Source: Caldora sp. SIO3E6
Lineage (GTDB): Bacteria; Cyanobacteriota; Cyanobacteriia; Cyanobacteriales; Coleofasciculaceae
Length of the DNA stretch: 11,187 bases
Assembly: GCA_010672185.1 (NCBI GenBank)
Contig: JAAHHL010000040.1
Location: 11,854 to 23,040 of the forward strand
Reading direction: 5' to 3'
Part shown: piece after piece, positions 1-6,086 of the stretch
Layout of the letters: each line of letters begins with the position of its first letter
Numbering within the stretch: position 1 is the first letter of the stretch
The notes under the pieces: generated by a model
Seen by the model: only the letters and a program-made list of their open reading frames with translations
Told to the model about the DNA's origin: nothing
Databases searched by the model: none
Position numbers and translations under genes: made by a program

Positions 1-226
1 GCACTTCAATGAGAATCAATTCACCCTGGTCATTTTCGGCTACGATATCGACTCGATTGAACTTATCATCCTCTGCTTGCTGATTGCTTTCACTTTCGAG
101 TATCGACTGTATCTTGATTTGCTTGCCCAATAGCTCACTGAGGAAGCCTGCCAAAACTACGTGATTAGCTTTGTTTCTCAGTAATTTCTTAATCGCCCAA
201 TCAAATCTGATGTGTGTTTGGGGCAT
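1..226 (-). CDS. Rpn-family PD-(D/E)XK nuclease / putative transposase, N-terminal part
   Basis: Partial gene: the first 75 residues are in the window and the rest lies beyond the left edge. Reading the minus strand from the ATG at 226 gives a protein starting MPQTHIRFDWAIKKLLRNK, followed by a leucine-rich stretch with FLSELLG and then FNRVDIVAENDQGELILIEV. The pattern D (about residue 60), then some 14 residues, then an ExQ/ExK position (E74, at the edge) is the catalytic core of PD-(D/E)XK nucleases of the Rpn/YhgA type, also called PD-(D/E)XK nuclease family transposases. In that family the enzyme cuts DNA and promotes RecA-independent recombination; many cyanobacteria carry several copies. 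The family call rests on the N-terminal pattern only, because the end of the active site and the C-terminal region are not visible. No strong Shine-Dalgarno sequence is seen upstream of the ATG. Confidence 0.75.
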   Translation of the reverse strand, partial: MPQTHIRFDWAIKKLLRNKANHVVLAGFLSELLGKQIKIQSILESESNQQAEDDKFNRVDIVAENDQGELILIEV

Positions 227-320
227 AACAGTCTTGTTGAGAGTCTTTACTTATTAGATCGTAATAGATTTAGCCGGTTGTATCAAGCATTGTGAGGATG
301 CAAGTATTGAGTAAGCACTG

Positions 321-345
321 AGGGCGCACGTCGGTGCGCCCCTAC
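321..345. repeat. Dispersed GC-rich palindromic repeat, copy 1
   Basis: A 25-base stretch with an internal palindrome (GGGCGCAC / GTGCGCCC around a short centre) sits in the spacer between the Rpn gene and the toxin gene. Its exact reverse complement recurs at 5607-5631. It stands out as GC-rich in an AT-rich spacer. As both flanking genes are read leftwards, it lies downstream of the toxin gene and upstream of the Rpn gene. It could act as a terminator hairpin, but it has no clear T-run. The rest of 227-405 shows nothing recognisable. Confidence 0.8.
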
Positions 346-405
346 GTTAATCTGGAACATTAGAGCTCAATTAATTGCTCGGCTCTTCTGATACTTAATA
401 AATTC

Positions 406-780
406 TCAGTCAAATACATAACTGTGTGGGAGATAAATGATTTGGTCTTGGTATTCATTTTCAAAAGAGGCTTCAGCCAGAAAAACTAACTCGTCAAGAT
501 TGTCACCCATACTTAACTTAGGGTTGAGAATGAAGATTCCTGGTATGTGATTACCTTCAGCAATATGATCAGCTAAATGGACAGGCATGGATTTACGATT
601 ATTAGTTACCAACACAAAGTCATGCTCTTCACACCAGTTCAGAATTTGAGGGTCTAAAGTTCCTCTTGCAGGGGTATTGGGTTCACCGACAACCCACATC
701 ACCAAGTCAGGATGATTCCGAGTCAGTTGGATTTTGTAAGTAGGGTTGACATTTTCATCTAACAGATAATTGAGAGTCAT
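406..780 (-). CDS. DUF5615 PIN-like toxin
   Basis: A 124-residue protein that starts MTLNYLLDENV, the N-terminal signature of DUF5615 (Mut7-C / PIN-like) proteins: a beta strand ending in the acidic pair D8-E9. Further acidic and polar positions typical of the fold follow: D43 in the TLDPQIL stretch, then FVLVTNNRKSMP near residues 55-66. PIN-like domains of this group are thought to be metal-dependent RNases that act as toxins. The gene follows a DUF433 gene and overlaps it by 26 bases in another frame, the usual antitoxin-then-toxin layout with translational coupling. Length is normal for the family. RNase activity is inferred from the family. Confidence 0.8.
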   Translation of the reverse strand: MTLNYLLDENVNPTYKIQLTRNHPDLVMWVVGEPNTPARGTLDPQILNWCEEHDFVLVTNNRKSMPVHLADHIAEGNHIPGIFILNPKLSMGDNLDELVFLAEASFENEYQDQIIYLPHSYVFD

Positions 781-1144
781 GAGCTTGCTTCTTGGCTTTT
801 TGTTCTACTCTCAACTGCCGCAATCGCAGTGCAGATGGGGATGGGTTAAGTTGCTGTGCTTTCCGTTGCTGGTGGCTCCACTCTAACCAGTCAGCAACAT
901 ATTGGCTGACTGCTTCTTTATTGTGTAGATAATAAAGAATCGTAGCGTAGACTTGTTCTAGGCTCAGAGATGGATAGGTTTGAGCAATTTCCTCTGGGGT
1001 GCGGGCACGATGAATATAATCATAGAGAATCGTTTCAATTCCTATTCTTGTCCCTTTGACCCGGATATCCTCAGTACTGAGGAAGTTAAAATAGTCTTCT
1101 AGTTGCATTGATTCGATTGGCTTATCATACGATAAGTCTATCAT
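755..1144 (-). CDS. DUF433 antitoxin
   Basis: A 129-residue DUF433 protein. The diagnostic core is IRVKGTRIGIETILYDYI (about residues 27-44), followed by the helical TPEEIAQTYPSLSLEQVYATILYYLHNKE, a small winged/helix-turn-helix DNA-binding fold. Family members are the usual partners of DUF5615 toxins and are thought to neutralise them and repress their own promoter. A basic C-terminal tail (about residues 90-129, many K, R and Q) follows the domain. The stop codon lies inside the toxin gene (26-base overlap). The start is uncertain: MQLEDYF at codon 13 (ATG at 1108) resembles where many relatives begin, and neither ATG has a clear Shine-Dalgarno sequence. Confidence 0.82.
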   Translation of the reverse strand: MIDLSYDKPIESMQLEDYFNFLSTEDIRVKGTRIGIETILYDYIHRARTPEEIAQTYPSLSLEQVYATILYYLHNKEAVSQYVADWLEWSHQQRKAQQLNPSPSALRLRQLRVEQKAKKQAHDSQLSVR

Positions 1145-1305
1145 TTATAGATTATGACCATGCGAAGTGTAATGTATTGACACAAGGCGCGATCGCTTTT
1201 TTGTAGTGGGGAATTGAAAGAGCGCTCACAAGCAATACTCCCTTACCTCAAGGTACAAACAAAGCAACATGTGGAATAAATTCCATTATAAAAATCTCTA
1301 TTGAT
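1145..1305. other. Spacer upstream of the antitoxin gene
   Basis: Holds a HIP1 octamer (1189-1196) and probably the promoter of the antitoxin-toxin pair. No RNA gene or further open frame was recognised here. Confidence 0.5.
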
Positions 1306-1496
1306 TTACTTTTTTATGTCAAGGCGTTGTCGTGCCATATCAATCCAAATATTTTCCTCCGGTACGCGAGGATCGCTATATATGAGACAATTTTCCCATT
1401 CTGTTAGCGCCTTTGTCTGATTAACATTTGTTTCCAAAACCTGAGCTAGTAGACAATAGGCTGAAGCTCTAGTATCATCGAGTTCAATCGCTTCTC
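1306..1496 (-). pseudogene. nSTAND gene remnant, C-terminal TPR-like tail
   Basis: The minus strand here reads SLREAIELDDTRASAYCLLA, then QVLETNVNQTKALTEWENCL, then SDPRVPEENIWIDMARQRLD and a TAA at 1306-1308. This looks like the last tetratricopeptide-type unit and closing segment of large cyanobacterial nSTAND/TPR proteins: an alternating helix pattern with A and L at the helix contacts, and an ExCL..S.P.EExIW end. It has no start codon of its own. It lies in a different frame from the upstream fragment (stop positions 178 bases apart, not a multiple of three), so a frameshift or deletion joins them near 1490-1505. The transmembrane, WD40 or TPR segments usually between these parts are missing. 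The family assignment comes from recognition, not a search. Confidence 0.6.
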
Positions 1497-2103
1497 TTAG
1501 AGAGCTTTCTTTGCTCTCTCTCCTTATTCAACTCCGCTATTAACTCATTTAACCTTGGTTCTTGTTGCTGGCGAATAAAGGCAGCTAAATAGTCATGCAC
1601 CAGTTGATAACGATCCGCTGGCAGTTCTGGCAACAGTACGACTAAGCCAGAATCGACAAAAATCTTCAGCACTAAATCTAAGCTTTCCCCTTGTGTATTC
1701 AAATCTGCTACCAATACATGCAAATCCCGTTCTAATTCAGCGCGAGTTTTGAGGGGACGAGTACCTTTTTCATCAGTGAGTAAATACAGTACTAACTCCG
1801 CAACTTGCTTATTTTCTGCACCACAGCTCGATACAACTTCTGCCAAATACCGCTTGATCAGTTCTTCCTTGGCACCAAGTTCCCGATATTGAGCTAGTTT
1901 GGTAATATTATCTGTCTGTAGTTGTGCTCCTACTATCTGTAACTCAATCGGACGCACCTCTCCCAAATTACCTGCCAAATCTTGTACTAGTTGCTCAACC
2001 AGAGCAGGTTCTAAAGGAAAATTAGAAACTTCTGTCAGATGCAGGATAATGGCTTTCGCATCAGCAGGAGAAAAGTTTCCCAACTCGTAGAGGACATTTT
2101 TAG
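1484..2103 (-). pseudogene. nSTAND NTPase gene remnant, middle fragment
   Basis: The gene-derived sequence begins at the edge of the inserted element and reads AKNVLYELGNFSPADAKAII. It continues through LVQDLAGNLGEVRPIELQIV (about residues 33-52 of the fragment), AEVVSSCG, LYLLTDEKGTRPLKTRAELE and YQLVHDYLAAFIRQQQEP to the charged coiled coil NELIAELNKEREQRKL. This is the region after the P-loop NTPase core of cyanobacterial nSTAND1 proteins (winged-helix section and linker to a membrane or repeat segment). There is no Walker A or Walker B motif, so the NTPase core itself is gone. The only starts are a TTG at 2083 and codons supplied by the element, and the frame closes upstream at a TAG inside the element (2138-2140). 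It ends at 1484 after a frameshift relative to the TPR tail. Not expected to be functional. Confidence 0.75.
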
Positions 2104-2350
2104 CTGACGGGGTGACAACTATAGCTACAATCTTTGTCTAGCAATAATTACAGCTTCTGAGCAATTGAAAAAAATAGAGACGGCAAAGGCTGATTTGACC
2201 TAAGCGTCTCAACGATTTTCTAGGCTTTGGGGAGGTTTCATGGGTTATCAAAACTCTGATCCGGAGAAAAACGCGCCTATTTTTTACTCTATCAGTACTC
2301 GTAAAAGCCTTGATATATAGGAGTTTCAGCTATTATTGTCACCCCGTCAG
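2104..2350. mobile_element. 247-bp element with 23-bp inverted ends (IS remnant or MITE)
   Basis: Bases 2104-2126 and 2328-2350 are inverted repeats. The outer 15 bases (CTGACGGGGTGACAA) are identical, then there are two mismatches, then six more matches. The element splits the nSTAND gene. The upstream fragment runs into it and stops at a TGA inside the right end; the downstream fragment emerges from the left end. The interior has no complete transposase. One minus-strand frame of about 60 codons is open between TAG codons, with a basic stretch (PKPRKSLRRL), and could be a transposase scrap, but it has no good start. No target-site duplication is visible in the flanks, which fits a deletion next to the element. 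The IS family was not identified. Confidence 0.75.
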
Positions 2351-3241
2351 GATCGAATTAGCAACTAAATCTAGACGTTGCTCCTGCTCAAACACTGCTA
2401 AGCACTGTTGGAGATATTGTCGAGTTACTTGCCACTCAGAGCAGTCTATTTGGCGATAGCGCAGCGCTTTTAAATAATAGCAAAGGGCGATTTGAGGGAG
2501 TAACTTGCTCTGTTGCTCTAACTGGTTACCCTGCTGCCAAAGTGCTAATCCGGTTCGATAATGGGCTAAAGCACTATCAAGATTGGTATTAATGGGATGA
2601 CTAGAGGCAGTGAAGCCGAGTAAGGATTCAATAGTTGCTTGTAGCTCTCTATCTAAGGTTAGTCCACGATGCTCCAACTCCTGACAAGCTAGCTCTATTT
2701 CTTGGCAAGCTTCTAAACTAAGAGTTAAATTCCCAGCAAAGAATTCCTCGGCTATTTGCTGCAGGAAATCAATCAAACCATCGGTGGTAATAACAAACTG
2801 CCTCGTTGTCCCCCAACTCTCGAAATCAGGAGCCACCCTGAGCAGTTTCTCCATGATGCGATCATTAATCCACAATATAAGTGGGAAAGGGAAATGCTTG
2901 CGAAACTCCTCTCGTATCTGATTGGTAGTTGCTAATAGCTGTTCGAGGTTATCTACAGATTCTAAGCCAAATACCATTAAAACATCTGGCTGTTCTTCCC
3001 CCAACTCCTGCTGAATTCTAGCAAAGAGTCTCCTTTCTGTAGGCTTGAGTTCCAGAATGCGGATGCCAACCTTCGTCAGTTCTCGCAACCGCCCCACTAA
3101 CTGCGATCGCAAACTGGTATAGTTAAAACGAGCAAAAACTAGCTTAAATCGACCAACCGAAGCTTCCATCGCCCAAGCCAGTTTATTGAGCGATCGCTCG
3201 TTATCAACAGACATATTATCAGGTTGGTGAGATTGAGCCAT
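2339..3241 (-). CDS. N-terminal remnant of an nSTAND/TPR protein (truncated)
   Basis: An intact 300-codon frame with an ATG at 3241. The sequence has the N-terminal module of large cyanobacterial nSTAND-type proteins: LNKLAWAMEASVGRFKLVFA, then VGIRILELKPTERRLFARIQ, then PDVLMVFGLESVDNLEQLLA, IREEFRKHFPFPLILWINDR and APDFESWGTTRQFVI (about residues 20-155). A helical segment starting a TPR array follows (SALAHYRTGLALWQQGN, CYYLKALRY, about 223-260). The last codons (T, G, stop) come from the inverted end of the inserted element, so the protein stops where the TPR array and NTPase domain should follow; whole relatives are typically far longer. It may still be translated, but is best read as the 5' part of a broken gene. 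STAND proteins act in signalling and conflict systems. Confidence 0.75.
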   Translation of the reverse strand: MAQSHQPDNMSVDNERSLNKLAWAMEASVGRFKLVFARFNYTSLRSQLVGRLRELTKVGIRILELKPTERRLFARIQQELGEEQPDVLMVFGLESVDNLEQLLATTNQIREEFRKHFPFPLILWINDRIMEKLLRVAPDFESWGTTRQFVITTDGLIDFLQQIAEEFFAGNLTLSLEACQEIELACQELEHRGLTLDRELQATIESLLGFTASSHPINTNLDSALAHYRTGLALWQQGNQLEQQSKLLPQIALCYYLKALRYRQIDCSEWQVTRQYLQQCLAVFEQEQRLDLVANSILTG

Positions 3242-3291
3242 ATAGCAATTCGTTCCAAACGCTACAATTATTCAAAAGATCAATAGTGATC

Positions 3292-3296
3292 AAGGA
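3292..3296 (+). promoter_or_regulatory. Ribosome binding site deciding the DUF262 start
   Basis: AAGGA ends 7 bases before the ATG at 3304. The GTG at 3286, in the same frame, has no comparable sequence upstream. The ATG is therefore the better start. Confidence 0.6.
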
Positions 3297-3303
3297 TGTA
3301 GAT

Positions 3304-4482
3304 ATGCTGTTGGCACCAGGTGAAGAAAAAATGTGGGACAAGTCCCCTACAACATCTCCCACTAAGATATCTGATGCTGAGATTAATGAAAGATACGAAT
3401 CGAGAGAGAAGAGAATACTTACTGAAATTAATCGTGAAAGACTTCCAAGTTTTGTGGAATCTCTTAAAAAACACAAGTATCTGGACTGGCAACCCTTCTA
3501 CCAAAGAAGAGCTCGTTGGGATCCTAAGAGGCAATCACGACTGATCGAATCATTCTTGGTTAATATTCCTATTCCCCCGATTATTCTTTTTGAAAGGGAT
3601 TATAATTATTATGAAGTGATGGATGGCCAACAAAGGATAACTGCTATTCATAATTTTTATGAAAATAAATTAAAGCTAACTGGTCTTAAAATTTGGCCCG
3701 AATTAAATGGCCGTACCTATGCTCAACTGCCATCAAAAATTAGAGCAGGAATTGATCGCCGTTCTATATCATCCATAGTAATTATAGCAGAATCAAGCTC
3801 TGATGATGAAGATGCTCTATTCTTGAGATTGGAAACATTCGAGCGTCTGAATACTGGAGGTGTCGATTTAAGCCCTCAAGAAGTGCGTAATTGTCTGTAT
3901 TACGGAGAATTTAATAAACTACTGCTCGAATTATCACGTCATCCAATATTTGCTGAGGCTTGGGGAATTCCTACAGGTACAGATGAAACAAACCCCAAAC
4001 TGTTGAACAACAATTTTTATAAAAAGATGGAAGATGTGGAATTAATTTTACGTTTCTTCGCCTTCAGAAATGTAGAATATTTTCGTGGAGACATGGAAGG
4101 TTTTCTAGATTTATATATGATGAAAAGTTTGGAGTTTACCAATAAAGATATTCATTTCCTAAAAAATGTTTTTTTAAAAACTATTCAACTAGCTCACTGT
4201 ATTTATGCAGGGTATTTATTCAAGCCTTTCGATCCTAAATTTGGAACCTGGAAGAAACGATCTTATAAAGCCTATTATGATGCTGTCATGGTCGGACTTA
4301 GTGGTTATTTACCACAAGCAAAAGTGTTAATTGATAAAAAAACTAGAGTGATACAAGCAACAGAGATTCTGTTTAGAAAACCAGAATCTAGACTGCTAAC
4401 AGGAGGTGGTAAAAGTAAGGCTGAGATTCAAGAAAGAATTATAATTTTTAGCCAAATGCTTTCGCAAGTTATCCAGACTTAG
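3304..4482 (+). CDS. DUF262 domain protein (GmrSD N-terminal-like)
   Basis: A 392-residue protein from the ATG at 3304 (398 if the GTG at 3286 is used). The DUF262 hallmarks are clear: FYQRRARWDPKRQSRLIESF (about residues 65-84), IPIPPIILFE, and YEVMDGQQRITAIHNFY with the near-invariant DGQQR at about 107-111. LRLETFERLNTGGVDLSPQE and VRNCLYYGEFNKLL follow. This is a ParB/Srx-like fold, found as the N-terminal half of GmrSD type IV restriction enzymes and in stand-alone proteins. No HNH/DUF1524 nuclease motif is visible in the C-terminal part (F.PFDP.FGTW, DAVMVGLSGYL), so nuclease activity should not be assumed. The gene is AT-rich compared with the ribosomal genes. It diverges from the broken nSTAND gene 62 bases away, in a conflict-gene neighbourhood; its function is not known. 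Confidence 0.8.
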   Translation: MLLAPGEEKMWDKSPTTSPTKISDAEINERYESREKRILTEINRERLPSFVESLKKHKYLDWQPFYQRRARWDPKRQSRLIESFLVNIPIPPIILFERDYNYYEVMDGQQRITAIHNFYENKLKLTGLKIWPELNGRTYAQLPSKIRAGIDRRSISSIVIIAESSSDDEDALFLRLETFERLNTGGVDLSPQEVRNCLYYGEFNKLLLELSRHPIFAEAWGIPTGTDETNPKLLNNNFYKKMEDVELILRFFAFRNVEYFRGDMEGFLDLYMMKSLEFTNKDIHFLKNVFLKTIQLAHCIYAGYLFKPFDPKFGTWKKRSYKAYYDAVMVGLSGYLPQAKVLIDKKTRVIQATEILFRKPESRLLTGGGKSKAEIQERIIIFSQMLSQVIQT

Positions 4483-4494
4483 TCTAATACCTAA

Positions 4495-4590
4495 TATAGC
4501 AGTCGCCAGGGCGGTTAAGACATTCTCAGGTAAGGCAAGTTAACAAGGGGCTGCCATCCCCTTGTCCTAATCCCCTTGGCGGTTGCTATA
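4495..4590. repeat. 96-bp fold-back repeat between the DUF262 and methyltransferase genes
   Basis: The outer arms 4495-4522 and 4563-4590 are inverted repeats of 28 bases with about six mismatches, each ending in TATAGCA. Inside is a perfect 8-bp hairpin, ACAAGGGG (4543-4550) with CCCCTTGT (4558-4565). The layout suggests a small non-coding dispersed repeat of the kind common in cyanobacteria. It starts 12 bases after the DUF262 stop and ends 9 bases before the methyltransferase ATG. It thus fills the place where a Shine-Dalgarno sequence would be, and could act as a terminator for the first gene or alter initiation of the second. Confidence 0.75.
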
Positions 4591-4599
4591 CCTATTACT

Positions 4600-5439
4600 A
4601 TGAATAAAAGTAATCAACAATTAGATCCTGTCTACGCTCAAGACTTGCAGGGTAAAAAGACATGGTATTCTTCGGCAGTAAGGGCATATAATCGGACAAG
4701 ACCTAGTTATCCCCAGGACATAATCACTCGTGTTTTAGAGCTAGCTGAGCTTTCTCCCGATGGACGTATCCTAGAAATAGGATGTGGTCCGGGTAATGCA
4801 ACAGTAGCATTGGCACAGATGGGTTTTTCTCTGTTGTGCTTGGAGCCCAATCAAGATTTTTGTTGCTTAGCGCGTCAGAATTGTCAGCAATATCCTAATG
4901 TAGAAATTATTAATACCTCATTCGAGGAATGGTCAGGGGAAGCTGAGGCATTTGATGCTATTTTAGCAGCTACAGCAATACATTGGGTTTCACCGGAGAT
5001 TGCTTATTCCAAAGCAGCCAGTGTTCTCAAAGAAAATGGTTCTTTAATCCTTCTGTGGAATGTCATTCCTGAACCTAGTCCAAATCGTTATAACTCCGCA
5101 AGAGAAATTTATCAAACTTATGCTCCTGCCATTACAGCTTACGAAAGTAAAGAATCTCAACAGGCCAAGTTGAAGGGAATTGAAGAAGTGGTAATCAACT
5201 CAGGACAGTTTGTTGATTTAGTATCTGGTTCAATTGATTGTCAAGCTGTATACAGCATTGATGACTATTTAGCCTTGCTCAGTACTCTTTCTCCCTATTT
5301 AAAGTTAGAACAATATAACCGCGAGCTTCTATTTAAACATCTGAGAGAGAGTATGGAGCAAGATATTGAGCAACAAATCAATGTTTCCTACCTCTCAGCT
5401 TTTCAGATTGCACACAATGTAGTGGTGCGACACAGCTAA
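4600..5439 (+). CDS. Class I SAM-dependent methyltransferase
   Basis: A 279-residue protein from the ATG at 4600; a TTG at 4576 is in frame but lies in the repeat arm. Rossmann-fold motifs are clear: motif I ILEIGCGPGNATVAL (about residues 57-71), the acidic end of strand 2 in LEPNQDF (E82, ribose contact), and the strand-4 region FDAILAATAIHWV (118-130), followed by a SLILLWNV strand near 150. The lead-in YSSAVRAYNRTRPSYPQDI is typical of methyltransferases related to trans-aconitate and other small-molecule enzymes. The substrate cannot be told from the sequence. The C-terminal third is helical and less conserved. No Shine-Dalgarno sequence is seen. The last codons overlap one arm of an inverted repeat (see 5425-5604). 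Confidence 0.85.
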   Translation: MNKSNQQLDPVYAQDLQGKKTWYSSAVRAYNRTRPSYPQDIITRVLELAELSPDGRILEIGCGPGNATVALAQMGFSLLCLEPNQDFCCLARQNCQQYPNVEIINTSFEEWSGEAEAFDAILAATAIHWVSPEIAYSKAASVLKENGSLILLWNVIPEPSPNRYNSAREIYQTYAPAITAYESKESQQAKLKGIEEVVINSGQFVDLVSGSIDCQAVYSIDDYLALLSTLSPYLKLEQYNRELLFKHLRESMEQDIEQQINVSYLSAFQIAHNVVVRHS

Positions 5440-5604
5440 AATGGTGGGTTAGAAACGGGTAGGGAAGTAAAAAGTAACAAGTAAAAAGTAACAAGTAAAA
5501 AGTAACAAGTAAGAAGGCATTAAGAATTTATCCTATCGGTTATAATGCTTATAAATCAAGGATTTAAGCCAAAAATCTATTTCACTATTTTAGCTGTGTC
5601 ACGC
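5425..5604. repeat. 180-bp segment bounded by 22-bp inverted repeats, possible MITE
   Basis: Bases 5425-5446 and 5583-5604 are inverted repeats with three mismatches; the central 14 bases (GACACAGCTAAAAT) match exactly. The left arm contains the methyltransferase stop codon and its last residues. The interior is non-coding and holds a 14-base tandem repeat. It may be a small mobile element that landed at the gene's 3' end, or a long-range stem in the 3' untranslated region. Confidence 0.5.
5465..5512. repeat. Tandem repeat, 14-base unit (two heptamers), 3.4 copies
   Basis: Three perfect copies of AAGTAAAAAGTAAC plus a partial fourth. The unit is two related heptamers, AAGTAAA and AAGTAAC, like the short tandemly repeated repetitive (STRR) sequences known from cyanobacteria. 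Confidence 0.95.
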
Positions 5605-5606
5605 CA

Positions 5607-5631
5607 GTAGGGGCGCACCGACGTGCGCCCT
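5607..5631. repeat. Dispersed GC-rich palindromic repeat, copy 2
   Basis: The exact reverse complement of 321-345 over 25 bases. It sits 2 bases after the right arm of the 22-bp inverted repeat. Identity over all 25 bases at a distance of 5 kb points to a mobile or gene-converted repeat family. Confidence 0.85.
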
Positions 5632-5738
5632 ATCTCCGCCGATGAATTAAGAGAGAATCAGTTTAGCAATAAGCGATTGCTCACAAGGTGTTGCTCTTAA
5701 GCGATCGCTCAATATTGAAATGAATTATCTAAAACTAA

Positions 5739-5763
5739 TTGTGGAACAGGCATCTTGCCTGTC
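5739..5763. repeat. Dispersed hairpin repeat, copy 1 (TTGTGGAAC + AGGCATCTTGCCT)
   Basis: Contains a perfect 7-bp stem, ACAGGCA / TGCCTGT, with a TCT loop (5746-5762). It is related in inverted orientation to 7816-7840. Confidence 0.8.
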
Positions 5764-6037
5764 ATAATGCACTCTATATCTCTCTATATCCTACAGGCGC
5801 ACACCTATTCCATCATATAAAATAATACCACAAAATCCTGAGTGTAGGATGAGCATTCTCGACAATTTTCATCCACAGCGATATCTCTTATCATAATGTC
5901 CACCATTATCTGTAACTTAAATGTTTGCCCAAATGCTTTGCTGCTGAAGCACCATACTGCGAAACGTCCCTAAATATCCCAATTCTCAATTCTCAATTTC
6001 TGTACTATGCCCCAAGAGCTCAAATACATAACTACTT

Positions 6038-6079
6038 CCTGCCTCCTGCCTCCTGCCTCCTGCCTCCTGCCTCCTGCCT
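6038..6079. repeat. Heptamer tandem repeat (CCTGCCT) x6
   Basis: Six perfect CCTGCCT units in a row, 7 bases from the stop codon of the SulP gene (stop at 6087-6089, read on the minus strand). A typical cyanobacterial STRR tract. Confidence 0.97.
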
Positions 6080-6086
6080 TCTTTCA

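Larger units (their letters stand above)
5440..6086. other. Repeat-rich spacer, methyltransferase to SulP 3' ends
   Basis: A 647-bp gap between convergent genes. It holds, in order, the 14-base tandem repeats, the right arm of the 22-bp inverted repeat, the GC-rich palindrome shared with 321-345, a HIP1 site at 5701, the AGGCATCTTGCCT hairpin, two AATTCTC heptamers (5981-5994), and six CCTGCCT units. A plus-strand open frame across 5925-6242 is low-complexity and overlaps the SulP gene, so it is not called. No tRNA or small protein was recognised. Confidence 0.6.

Noticed and set aside
2140..2330. Transposase gene in the 247-bp element
   Set aside because: Only about 60 open codons without a good start codon and no DDE motif; too little to call a gene.
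3219..3534. Minus-strand open frames opposite the DUF262 start
   Set aside because: Shadows of the DUF262 coding sequence, with no recognisable domains.
5531..5550. TATAAT-like promoter in the spacer after the methyltransferase gene
   Set aside because: No convincing -35 box at the right distance and no gene follows on that strand.
410..6034. Shared 14-base TCAAATACATAACT near 410 and near 6020
   Set aside because: Short, AT-rich and without structure; one copy lies in the toxin coding sequence. Likely chance.
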